Source: an uncultured Corynebacterium sp. (GTDB lineage Bacteria > Actinomycetota > Actinomycetes > Mycobacteriales > Mycobacteriaceae). Taken from it: DNA of 32,300 bases. The position numbers were made by a program, and so were the translations under genes. Of this stretch, positions 6,098 through 13,486 are shown piece by piece. Location of the stretch: the NCBI RefSeq assembly GCF_946221155.1, contig NZ_CAMIAN010000027.1, positions 1 through 32,300 on the forward strand. Reading direction: 5' to 3'. Every line of letters begins with the position of its first letter. The first letter of the stretch is position 1. Under the pieces are notes generated by a model that saw nothing but the letters and a program-made list of their open reading frames with translations, was not told the origin of the DNA and ran no database searches.

Positions 6098-6409
6098 GGT
6101 CTGTGTCCCTTCCGATATGTTGTTGAGTTGTTTACGGTGGGCAAATGCCTAGGCATCTTCGGTGGATGTACTACTTACTGTAGCGACGGGGTAAGACATC
6201 TAAAGTGGTCTATCTGCTCGGTAATCAAACGTTTGTTTGCCTTACTGCACTTCTGTGCACTGGTGGGGCATCTCTTGGCAAGTTTTCGAGAATTTAAGAA
6301 TTCTCGAAAACTCCCAATCCGGTGTGGGGGAGGGCGCCGTATGTACCAATGAAGCGGCCCCGCGACGGGTCGCGTGGAATACGATCGCTACCCCGAAGGA
6401 GCAGTACAA
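6098..6409. promoter_or_regulatory. intergenic region between the antitoxin array and the lipoprotein gene
   Basis: This divergent intergenic region of 312 bases is more AT-rich than the genes to its right and holds no gene. It contains CAAACGTTTG (6226-6235, palindromic), a 32-base perfect palindrome at 6281-6312, and CGCGAC-GG-GTCGCG at 6361-6374. GAAGGA at 6395-6400 is the ribosome-binding site for the lipoprotein. Clear -35/-10 boxes were not identified. Confidence 0.55.
6281..6312. repeat. 32-bp perfect palindrome (14-bp arms, 4-bp spacer)
   Basis: Arms at 6281-6294 and 6299-6312 are exact reverse complements around TAAG. Neither strand has a T-run after it, so it is a weak terminator candidate. 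It may be an operator, a barrier between divergent units or a structured leader. Confidence 0.85.
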
Positions 6410-6802
6410 ATGATGATTCGCAAGACCAACTCTGCAGCTAACCGTGCAGCCGGATTCTCTGTGGGCCGTGCCGCCGTTGCCGTGGCCCTGACCGGCGTAA
6501 TGGGTCTGGGCCTGGTTGCGTGCAACGAGGACGATGACGCCGGGGATTCCAAGATGAGCGAAACCTCCTCTTCCGAAATGACCAGCGAGAGCAAAATGAC
6601 CGAAGACATGAAGGGCGGTGACCAAATGTCCGGCAACACGGAGAACATGATGGAGACCGAGGAAAGCATGATGCCGGACAAGCCTGCCATGTCCGAGGAG
6701 ATGGACAGCAAGATGGACGGCAAAATGGAAGACAAGACCGAGAACATGATGGAGACCGACGAGAGCATGATGCCGGACATGCAGGGCAAGCAGAACCAGT
6801 AG
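6410..6802 (+). CDS. methionine-rich acidic lipoprotein
   Basis: A 130-aa exported lipoprotein. Residues 1-37 form a signal peptide with basic start, hydrophobic core (AAVAVALTGVMGLG) and lipobox LVAC, so Cys38 should be lipidated. The mature part of about 92 residues has 18 Met, many Asp/Glu/Ser, no His and no other Cys. A 14-residue unit, TENMMETxESMMPD, occurs twice. Clustered Met in acidic envelope proteins can bind Cu(I) or Ag(I), or act as an oxidant sink; neither is shown here. The start at 6410 is chosen for GAAGGA nine bases before it; an ATG at 6413 is also possible. It stands 34 bases before the sigma gene and may be its regulon member. Confidence 0.78.
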   Translation: MMIRKTNSAANRAAGFSVGRAAVAVALTGVMGLGLVACNEDDDAGDSKMSETSSSEMTSESKMTEDMKGGDQMSGNTENMMETEESMMPDKPAMSEEMDSKMDGKMEDKTENMMETDESMMPDMQGKQNQ

Positions 6803-6836
6803 ATGACGAGCAGGTCGTAGGCCCAGGGGCGCTACG

Positions 6837-7433
6837 ATGAAAACGGTGGCCGTAGTCGATAGAGAGACTCTCGAGAGCTTGATGCTGCTCACCCAGAAGG
6901 GTGATGCGGCGGCTTTCGCGCGCCTCTACGACCACATCGCCCCGAATGTTCTGGGCCTCAGCCTGCAGATACTTCATGATCAGGCGCAGGCAGAGGAAGT
7001 CACCCAAGAAGTATTCATCGAAGTATGGCAGCACGCTGCAGACTTCGACCCAGCCAAAGGCTCGGCCAAAGCATGGATCCTCCGCCGGGCGAGGCTCCGC
7101 GCCATTGATCGCGTCCGAAGCGCCATCGCCACCTTGAAACGGGATGACCGGGAGGCCTTCCTGGTGGCGTCAATAAGAAAAGAAAGCGTGGAAGACGAGG
7201 CCTTAAGGAACGTGCAACGCCACGCCGTGCGAACTGCGCTGGAGATCATGGGCGAGCCGCACAAGACCGCGATTTTGCTGGCGTACTTCGGCGACATGAC
7301 TCATGCGGAACTGGCGGAAGCCACTGGTGTACCGCTGGGAACTGCGAAGACGCGCGTGCGTGACGGGCTTCGTAAGCTAGAGAAGATCCTCAAGGAACAA
7401 CGTGACGCACTGGCGGAAGGGGGTGCCCGATGA
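6837..7433 (+). CDS. sigK: ECF sigma factor, SigK-like
   Basis: A 198-aa extracytoplasmic-function sigma factor. Region 2 covers about residues 20-100 (ARLYDHIAPNVLGL, QAEEVTQEVFIEVWQ, DPAKGSAKAWILRRARLRAI). Region 4 covers about 135-190 (MTHAELAEATGVPLGTAKTR, the helix-turn-helix that reads the -35). It resembles mycobacterial SigK and is followed, with a 4-base ATGA overlap, by an RskA-like anti-sigma gene, the expected pair. It has no Cys residues. The trigger and target promoters are not visible, but the Met-rich lipoprotein directly upstream is a natural candidate target. Confidence 0.85.
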   Translation: MKTVAVVDRETLESLMLLTQKGDAAAFARLYDHIAPNVLGLSLQILHDQAQAEEVTQEVFIEVWQHAADFDPAKGSAKAWILRRARLRAIDRVRSAIATLKRDDREAFLVASIRKESVEDEALRNVQRHAVRTALEIMGEPHKTAILLAYFGDMTHAELAEATGVPLGTAKTRVRDGLRKLEKILKEQRDALAEGGAR

Positions 7434-8197
7434 AAGACGAGAAGCCGGACTTCGGCGAGCTAGAGGCCGACCTGGCGGAGTTGGCCGAACCTGTGGCGCC
7501 TCCTCCGCAGTTGAAGTCGAGCATCATGGATGCGATCGTTTCGGGCGAGTATCCGCAGGTCGCGCCGGGTGAGAAGGACAGCGCCGATAGCGTTGTTCCT
7601 CTGTCGAAGGCGCGCGGCACCCGCCGTAAATTCGCGCGCACTGCCTTTGCCGCGGCTGCCGCAGTTGTACTGCTGGCCGGCGTGGGGATCGTGGGCACCA
7701 CTAGCGGGCTATGGGGTGGCGGCGAAAACGCCGACCTTGCGGAGAACAACACCAACCAGTCCGTCGAAGACGGTGGGGGAGATGCCCCAGAGGTGTTCTT
7801 GGACTCCGAAGGCGCTGGTCAGGGCGCGAACGGTGAGGAGCCCATGCAGGGTGCCGAGGCGGAAGACCACATGCACTCCATCATGGCGATGGGCGACGTG
7901 CGCAGTGTTTCGCTGAAGGCCGAAGGGTCGACGCTGGACGTGGTGGTCTCGGAGGAAATGGATTCCGGCGGGGCGATGGTCAACGGTGCGCCCGAGCTGA
8001 AGGACGGCATGGGCGCTCAGGTGTGGTCGATCAACAAGAACGGCGCCGCCCGATCGGCCGGCGTGATTGGCCAGGATCCGCACGACAACGTGTGGATGCC
8101 GCTGCCGACGGACACGATGATGGTGCGCGTCACCGAGGAGCCGATGGACGGTAGCGCCACGCCGGGTGGGACCGTGCTGGCCGAGGGGAAGCTCTAG
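7430..8197 (+). CDS. rskA: anti-sigma-K factor, RskA-like
   Basis: A 255-aa membrane anti-sigma factor. A cytoplasmic N-terminal part (about 1-65) lacks a zinc HxxxCxxC motif. One membrane segment lies at about residues 66-88 (FAAAAAVVLLAGVGIVG). An external RskA C-terminal domain follows, ending with AQVWSINKNGAARSAG, VTEEPMDGSATPGGTV. It should hold the sigma factor at the membrane until proteolysis. The external linker has several Met and the cluster HMHSIMAMG, echoing the Met-rich lipoprotein in the same unit. The gene overlaps the sigma gene by 4 bases, so the pair is made in balanced amounts. Confidence 0.85.
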   Translation: MKDEKPDFGELEADLAELAEPVAPPPQLKSSIMDAIVSGEYPQVAPGEKDSADSVVPLSKARGTRRKFARTAFAAAAAVVLLAGVGIVGTTSGLWGGGENADLAENNTNQSVEDGGGDAPEVFLDSEGAGQGANGEEPMQGAEAEDHMHSIMAMGDVRSVSLKAEGSTLDVVVSEEMDSGGAMVNGAPELKDGMGAQVWSINKNGAARSAGVIGQDPHDNVWMPLPTDTMMVRVTEEPMDGSATPGGTVLAEGKL

Positions 8198-8379
8198 TTC
8201 CCCTCAGGCTCTACAGCGAACTTTTTGCCCTGGATGCGGATCCGCCCACTGCCGAGGTGCTAAACCTGCTTTTGTGTAGATCGGCTCAGGCCCCTGCCAG
8301 TAATGTGGGTTGAGCGAGCCCGAAACCTCCAACAGACCCCAAACAAACCGCAAACCCAACCCAGGGAGCCCCACAACAA

Positions 8380-8640
8380 ATGACCGGCACAACCACCACG
8401 TATCGCTACACCGACCCCTTCACCGGCACACCGCAAACCATCGATGGTCCTGAGGGGAAGGCGTACATGCTGGTGGAACGCGGGGAGGAAGTCCGCGTCG
8501 GCGACCCGCTGGGCTTCTACGACGATCACGAAAGTGCCCGCGCGGCCGTGATGACCCGTCTCAACGAGAAAGCCCGCACCCTGCGAGACTACGAAGAGTA
8601 TTACGTCACGCACACCACCCTGCGTGGAGCCCAGCACTAG
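8380..8640 (+). CDS. 86-aa protein of unknown function
   Basis: A small soluble protein with no family that I recognise. It begins MTGTTTTYRYTDPFTGTPQT and has a central GEEVRVGDPLGFYDDHESA, with mixed charge and no Cys. ATG at 8380 follows AGGGAG by 12 bases. It is 14 bases upstream of the membrane hydrolase gene on the same strand, so the two are probably cotranscribed. The GC-rich third codon positions match its neighbours, which supports a real gene. Confidence 0.6.
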   Translation: MTGTTTTYRYTDPFTGTPQTIDGPEGKAYMLVERGEEVRVGDPLGFYDDHESARAAVMTRLNEKARTLRDYEEYYVTHTTLRGAQH

Positions 8641-8654
8641 CACTCCCACCACCC

Positions 8655-10574
8655 ATGCGTAAACTGCGGCGAAGAATCCTTCCGGGTCTACAACGGCGGG
8701 CGAAGTGGGCCTCCCTCACCACGTTGTCCTACTCCTTCCGTGCCGCCGCCGGAGCTATTGACCTCTACGCCAACCTCTTCCCAGGTGTGCGCCTGAACAG
8801 GCGCTATGCCCTGGATCCCCGCCGCGGCTTCGCCATCATCGGCGCGGAAATCGGCATGTGGAATGCCCTCTCGCCCTCTCTGCTGCCGCACCCCTGGTGG
8901 GCCGTTGCCGGCAACGCCTCCACGTCCCAGACGGTCGGACATTTCAACGGCACCATCATCGCCAGCGCGGTGCTGCCCGCCTTTCGCGCCGCAGGCCTGG
9001 ACCTACGGAAACTAGTGAACAAGCCCGGCTACCGGGAGGCCTACCGCGCCATGCACGCTGCCGTCACCCTGGCCACCGCCGTCGCGGCCTACCGCTTCTA
9101 CAAGCGCCAAGGCGAATCCGCCGCGCTGGTGAACAGCCAGCGTCTCGGCGCCCCCTCCGCCTTCGTTGGCATTGCCGTAAGCACCCTCGGATACGGCGCA
9201 TTCCTGCTGCTCGGCGAGCTACTACAGTCCAGCTTCGACCTCACCCGGCATTCGCTCCGCCGGTTCGTCCCCGCCCCCGTTGCTGTGCCTGTGGCCGCTG
9301 GGGCGGTGGGCGTCATCGCCTACCTCATCTCCGACAAGATCCTGCTACGGCAGTTCCTCGAGAAGTTCAATGAGAAGGCCGAGCTCGTAAACCGCCGCGT
9401 GTACTGGGGCTACCAGCAGCCGTGGGAGCCCGAACGTTCCGGTTCGGTGTGGTCGCACGAAAGGTGGATCTCCCTGGGCGCCCAAGGCCGCGTGCTCGTC
9501 GGTGGTGGTCCCAGGGCGCGCGACATCACTGAGGTCACGGGCCTGACCGACGTGCACGAGCCGATCCGCATCTACGGCGGCCTGGCTCCTGGGCGCACGC
9601 TGGAAAGCATCGTTGAACTGGTGAAACAGGAGCTGCTGCGGACGGGCGCCCTGCACCGCTCGGCCATCGTCATCCACACCTCCACCGGCACGGGCTGGGT
9701 GCCGGATTGGCAGCTGGATACCGTCGAATTCCTCACGGGCGGCAACTGCGTGAACGTGACGATGCAGTACTCCTACGTGCAGTCGCCCGTAGCCTACGTT
9801 CTTGACCGCGATACTCCGGTGCGCGCTGCCAGGTTACTTATTGACGCCGTATTTGAGCTGCTAGACGGCATGCCCAACCCACCAAAGGTGTTTGTAACTG
9901 GCGAATCCCTGGGGGCGTATGGCACGGCGGCAGCCTTCGACGGGCTGGAGGACATGCTGGCGAAGGTTGACGGAGCGGTACTGTCCGGCGCGCCGCGCTT
10001 CACCAAGATAATCCGCGAGATGACCAATCACCGCGGCGAAGGCTCGCCAGAGCGCCTACCGCTGTACGACCAAGGCCGGCACGTGCGCTTCATCAGCCAC
10101 GCCGATCACCTGGACCGTGACTGGCGCGGCCAAGAATACGGCCAGCCGTGGCAGCACCCGCGAGTGGCCGTGGTGCAGCACGCCTCCGATGCGATCGTGT
10201 GGTGGGATACGGACTTGTTCTGGAAGGAACCCGACTGGCTGCGCGAGCCTGGCGCCCGAGGCGTGCCCGCACCTGCCACGCAGCACAACGATGTAGTGGA
10301 TACGCTCCGCTGGATTCCGTTTACCACTGGCTGGCAAGTGGCCATGGACATGCTGACCTCCAAGCAGACCCCCGCAGGCCACGGCCATAACTACCGTGGA
10401 ATCATGGTCCCGACCTGGGAGCGGATCCTAGGGCCCGACCTGGTGCGCGCGCCCCTGAACCCGGAGCTGCAGCAGCGCATCACGGATTGGATCACGGAAC
10501 ATTCGCGGGATACGCGCCGAGAGGAAGACCGCTTCCTCGACCGCTTTGGCTTTGGCGTGGCACGGGAGGATTAG
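8655..10574 (+). CDS. membrane-anchored alpha/beta hydrolase (Abhydrolase_9 type)
   Basis: A 639-aa protein in two parts. The first 240 residues are hydrophobic with several membrane segments (for example FRAAAGAIDLYANLFPG, AFVGIAVSTLGYGAFLLLGE, VPVAAGAVGVIAYLIS). The rest is an alpha/beta hydrolase with the nucleophile elbow VTGESLGAYG, putting the catalytic Ser at 418. The late GHGHNY may carry the catalytic His. This matches actinobacterial membrane hydrolases with an N-terminal Abhydrolase_9_N region. Natural substrates are not established, although a lipid or envelope ester is plausible. ATG at 8655 lies 14 bases after the preceding stop. Confidence 0.82.
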   Translation: MRKLRRRILPGLQRRAKWASLTTLSYSFRAAAGAIDLYANLFPGVRLNRRYALDPRRGFAIIGAEIGMWNALSPSLLPHPWWAVAGNASTSQTVGHFNGTIIASAVLPAFRAAGLDLRKLVNKPGYREAYRAMHAAVTLATAVAAYRFYKRQGESAALVNSQRLGAPSAFVGIAVSTLGYGAFLLLGELLQSSFDLTRHSLRRFVPAPVAVPVAAGAVGVIAYLISDKILLRQFLEKFNEKAELVNRRVYWGYQQPWEPERSGSVWSHERWISLGAQGRVLVGGGPRARDITEVTGLTDVHEPIRIYGGLAPGRTLESIVELVKQELLRTGALHRSAIVIHTSTGTGWVPDWQLDTVEFLTGGNCVNVTMQYSYVQSPVAYVLDRDTPVRAARLLIDAVFELLDGMPNPPKVFVTGESLGAYGTAAAFDGLEDMLAKVDGAVLSGAPRFTKIIREMTNHRGEGSPERLPLYDQGRHVRFISHADHLDRDWRGQEYGQPWQHPRVAVVQHASDAIVWWDTDLFWKEPDWLREPGARGVPAPATQHNDVVDTLRWIPFTTGWQVAMDMLTSKQTPAGHGHNYRGIMVPTWERILGPDLVRAPLNPELQQRITDWITEHSRDTRREEDRFLDRFGFGVARED

Positions 10575-10617
10575 CCCCAGCGCCCCAGTGCATGGCTAAT
10601 ACGCCCTGGAGCAGCGC

Positions 10618-11313
10618 CTATTGCGGTGGCGTCAAGTAATCGTCGATTGGCCGCGCGATGGCCTGAAGGGCGCGCTCCTCGCTAACCCCCAGCATGCGCA
10701 GCAAATCCAACGCTAGGTCGTCCCCGGCGGTCCTGCTGTTTAACGTCGCATCCTCGTGCAGGCGCTGCCCCAGCATCGCGTTGGCTCCGAAGATAATCGC
10801 CGCAGCCGTTTCGGTGCTGGCCACGTGGAAGGAGCCGTCGTCCACGCCCGCGCTGATCCGCTGGCGCAGTTTGCGCACCAGTTCGTTGGGCATGGTGTAG
10901 AAGTCCGGGGAGCGGCGCACAATCGACTTCGACAGCGTTGGCACCAGTCGGTGCGCGTAGGCCAGGATGCGGATGTTCATGGCCGCCGCATCGATCGAGT
11001 TCAGATCCTGGTCCGCCGCCAGATCAAAGATACTGGCCAGGTTGTTTACCGCGTACTCCGCGACCGCGTCGAAGAATTGCGTGCGGTCTTTAAAGAAGTT
11101 GTAGAAACTGCCGTTGGAAACCCCGGCCTTTTGGGTGATCGCCAGGATAGAGAGGTCCGTCTGTTCCTCCGCGATCAACTCGATGCCGGCGCGCAGTAGC
11201 GCCTGTTTGGTCCGCTCGCGACGCGTACCTGCCTGCTCGCTGCGGTTGAAGATGGCCTGCATCCACGCGGCGGTGTCGATGTGTTGCTCGCTTGTTCGCA
11301 CGCGCGGATTCAC
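10618..11313 (-). CDS. TetR-family transcriptional regulator
   Basis: A 231-aa repressor with a TetR helix-turn-helix at about residues 36-85 (ERTKQALLRAGIELIAEEQ, then ITQKAGVSNGSFYNFFKDR). The C-terminal ligand-binding region is all-helical and unassigned. The start is uncertain: GTG at 11313 has a GAGGAG that runs right up to it, which is too close, and the next in-frame ATG at 11262 lacks a good site. It converges with the hydrolase gene across 43 bases and may regulate it or an unlinked target. Confidence 0.85.
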   Translation of the reverse strand: MNPRVRTSEQHIDTAAWMQAIFNRSEQAGTRRERTKQALLRAGIELIAEEQTDLSILAITQKAGVSNGSFYNFFKDRTQFFDAVAEYAVNNLASIFDLAADQDLNSIDAAAMNIRILAYAHRLVPTLSKSIVRRSPDFYTMPNELVRKLRQRISAGVDDGSFHVASTETAAAIIFGANAMLGQRLHEDATLNSRTAGDDLALDLLRMLGVSEERALQAIARPIDDYLTPPQ

Positions 11314-11409
11314 TCCTCTTTCTTTTTCTTGGTGACGCCCACCGTTCCAACCACACCCGCCTCAGCATCGCTGCTATTGCGGGCATGTACAGCTTTCTTT
11401 CAGGTTAAC

Positions 11410-11838
11410 TTATCGGCGGCTGAGGCTTAAAAGCCGTGCCTGCTCATCTTCTGAATTCACGATTCGCTTGCCATAGGGGAAGCAGGTTACGGGGATCAGT
11501 TTTAGGTTTGCCCAAGCTAGAGGCAGGCCGATGATCGTGACTGCTTGTGCGGCAGCGGTCGCGATGTGTCCGATAGCCAGCCACAGTCCGGCGACGATAA
11601 ACCAGATGATGTTGCCAGCGGCCACGGTCCCAGTTGGGATGTCGGTCTCCACAGCTTCGCGGCCAAAGGGCCAGATAACGAACTTGGCCAGGCGGAAGCT
11701 GGCCACACCGAATGGGATTGTGACGATCAGCAAGCAGGCGACCAGACCAAACATGACATACAAGATAGCCAGCCAGAGGCCGGCGGTGATGAACCAAATG
11801 ATGTTGAGGATAAGTCGAATAAGTTCCATGAACTCCAC
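11410..11838 (-). CDS. YccF-like inner membrane protein (DUF307)
   Basis: A 142-aa protein with two tandem copies of the YccF domain: NIIWFITAGLWLAI followed by TIPFGVASFRLAKFVIWPFG, then NIIWFIVAGLWLAI followed by GLPLAWANLKLIPVTCFPYG. About four membrane segments are expected. The function of the family is unknown. The minus-strand gene lies between pabB and tetR with 39 bases to pabB. Confidence 0.85.
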   Translation of the reverse strand: MEFMELIRLILNIIWFITAGLWLAILYVMFGLVACLLIVTIPFGVASFRLAKFVIWPFGREAVETDIPTGTVAAGNIIWFIVAGLWLAIGHIATAAAQAVTIIGLPLAWANLKLIPVTCFPYGKRIVNSEDEQARLLSLSRR

Positions 11839-11877
11839 AATATAGGGGGAAGGTGCGGGTTAGGGGCCACAGATCGG

Positions 11878-13446
11878 TCAGCTCAGTTGGCCGCCGAGCG
11901 CGTCTAGTAGCGCTGCCGCCTTCACTAGCGTTTCCTGGTACTCCGCCAGCGGATCCGAGTCCGCAACGATCGCGCCGCCGACTCCGAAAGAGCACTCCGA
12001 ACCATCGTCGACGAGCGTACGGATCGTGATGTTCAGTTCCGCCGCGGCATTGGGGGAGATCCAGCCGATCGCCCCGGAATAAAACCCGCGCGGGTGCGGC
12101 TCCAGCTCCTCGATGATCTGCATCGTCCGAATCTTCGGCGCGCCCGTCATCGAACCGCCGGGGTAGCTGGCCTCAATCGCGTCGACGGCACCAAGCCCAG
12201 CGCGGAGCCGGCCGGTAATCGTGCTAACTAGCTGGTGAACATGCGAGAAGCTCTCCACCGAAAAAATTCTCGGCACCTCCACACTGCCCGGCACGCACAC
12301 CCGGCCAAGGTCATTGCGAAGCAGGTCGACGATCATCAGGTTCTCCGCCCGGTCCTTGGGGTTGCTCATTAGTTCCTGACGCCCCCTCGCATCCGTCGCC
12401 TCGTCCTCCCCACGGGGGCGGGTGCCTTTGATCGGCTTGGCGGAAACCTCTCCCTCTGGCGAGACCTTCAGAAACCTCTCGGGGGAGGCGCTGAGGATGT
12501 ACAGTGGCGCCTGGCCAGGGCGTTCGAAGCGCAGGAATGCGCCGTAGGGAACCGGGCTGACCTCGCGGAGCCGCAAATAGGCCAGCAACTCCGGTGACGG
12601 CGTGTGTGGCGTGTTCGCGCCGGGCTGTTGCGCGGGCTGCTCGCAGGGCTGGGGGTTGGGCTGCTTGTCGGGATGAAGAATCGGAAGCTCCCGCAGTGCG
12701 GGCCCGCGGGCGGTATTCGTCAGGCAGACCTCGTAGCTATCGCCCGCGGCAATGTAGTCCAGGCAGCGCTGAATGCTCGCCAGGTACTGCTGCTTCGGCT
12801 GGTCAAAGTGGAAGGTCGCCGCGGTCCCGGCGGGCACAGTATCGCGGGGCGGGGCGTCGCCCGGAATGTCTTCTGGAATGGCTCCCGCGATCCGCTGCAC
12901 CTCCGCGACGGTAGCGTCCAGCCATTCCAGCTGTTGGGCGTGTGCCTCGCGGGTGCCACGTGCCTGCTCAGCCTCTTCAGTCTCCCCGGCCTCCGGCAGC
13001 ATTGCCATCGCATAGGCCACAGCGTGTGCGTGGTCGATCACGACCGCCCGGTCGGCGAACAGCAGTGCCGCATCCGGGTGGTCTTTCCGGGAACGGGCAA
13101 CGTTCTCCACCCCGTACCCCAGTGCGCCCACCCAGCCGAGGGCGAAGTCGCACGGCCAGTCCCGTGGAACCTCAACCGGCTCGTCGAAAGCGCTTCTGAG
13201 CTGTGCGAAGAAAGCGGCCGAGCCTTCTACCCGTGGCATCCACGTCCGAGAAAGAGGACCCGCGCCATTCGCCAGCACACTGAGAGCGCCGCCGTTGCCG
13301 GAGGAATCCAGCCAGGCGGCGGTGGGGGCGTCGTCAAATAGAGACAAAAAGACCCGCGGCGCGACACTTCCGGTGATGTCCCGAGTGTCTGCCTGTGGCA
13401 GCGGGATGGTGCGGAATGTGAGGCGGCGCGGGGTCATGTACGCCAT
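11878..13446 (-). CDS. pabB: aminodeoxychorismate synthase component I
   Basis: A 522-aa chorismate-utilising enzyme. PabB adds ammonia from the PabA glutaminase to chorismate, giving 4-amino-4-deoxychorismate for folate. The C-terminal catalytic domain has all expected motifs: DSYEVCLTN, SPERFLKV, PIKGTRPRG, ENLMIVDLLRNDLGRV, YPGGSMTGAPK and GFYSGAIG. The Lys at about residue 340 in PIKGT is the ADC-synthase marker (anthranilate synthase has Ala there). An unusual Pro/Gln/Asn-rich insert (about residues 258-282, QPNPQPCEQPAQQPGAN) breaks the domain. Start ATG at 13446; another ATG three codons in is equally possible. pabA is 3.4 kb away on the plus strand. Confidence 0.92.
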   Translation of the reverse strand: MAYMTPRRLTFRTIPLPQADTRDITGSVAPRVFLSLFDDAPTAAWLDSSGNGGALSVLANGAGPLSRTWMPRVEGSAAFFAQLRSAFDEPVEVPRDWPCDFALGWVGALGYGVENVARSRKDHPDAALLFADRAVVIDHAHAVAYAMAMLPEAGETEEAEQARGTREAHAQQLEWLDATVAEVQRIAGAIPEDIPGDAPPRDTVPAGTAATFHFDQPKQQYLASIQRCLDYIAAGDSYEVCLTNTARGPALRELPILHPDKQPNPQPCEQPAQQPGANTPHTPSPELLAYLRLREVSPVPYGAFLRFERPGQAPLYILSASPERFLKVSPEGEVSAKPIKGTRPRGEDEATDARGRQELMSNPKDRAENLMIVDLLRNDLGRVCVPGSVEVPRIFSVESFSHVHQLVSTITGRLRAGLGAVDAIEASYPGGSMTGAPKIRTMQIIEELEPHPRGFYSGAIGWISPNAAAELNITIRTLVDDGSECSFGVGGAIVADSDPLAEYQETLVKAAALLDALGGQLS

Positions 13447-13486
13447 TATCGCGCGCCGGATTCAGCGCGCGATCTGGGGGTGCGGG

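Noticed and set aside
6242..6892. Minus-strand His/Leu-rich frame opposite the lipoprotein
   Set aside because: It mirrors the repeated Met/Asp/Glu codons of the lipoprotein, which has a proper signal peptide and ribosome-binding site.
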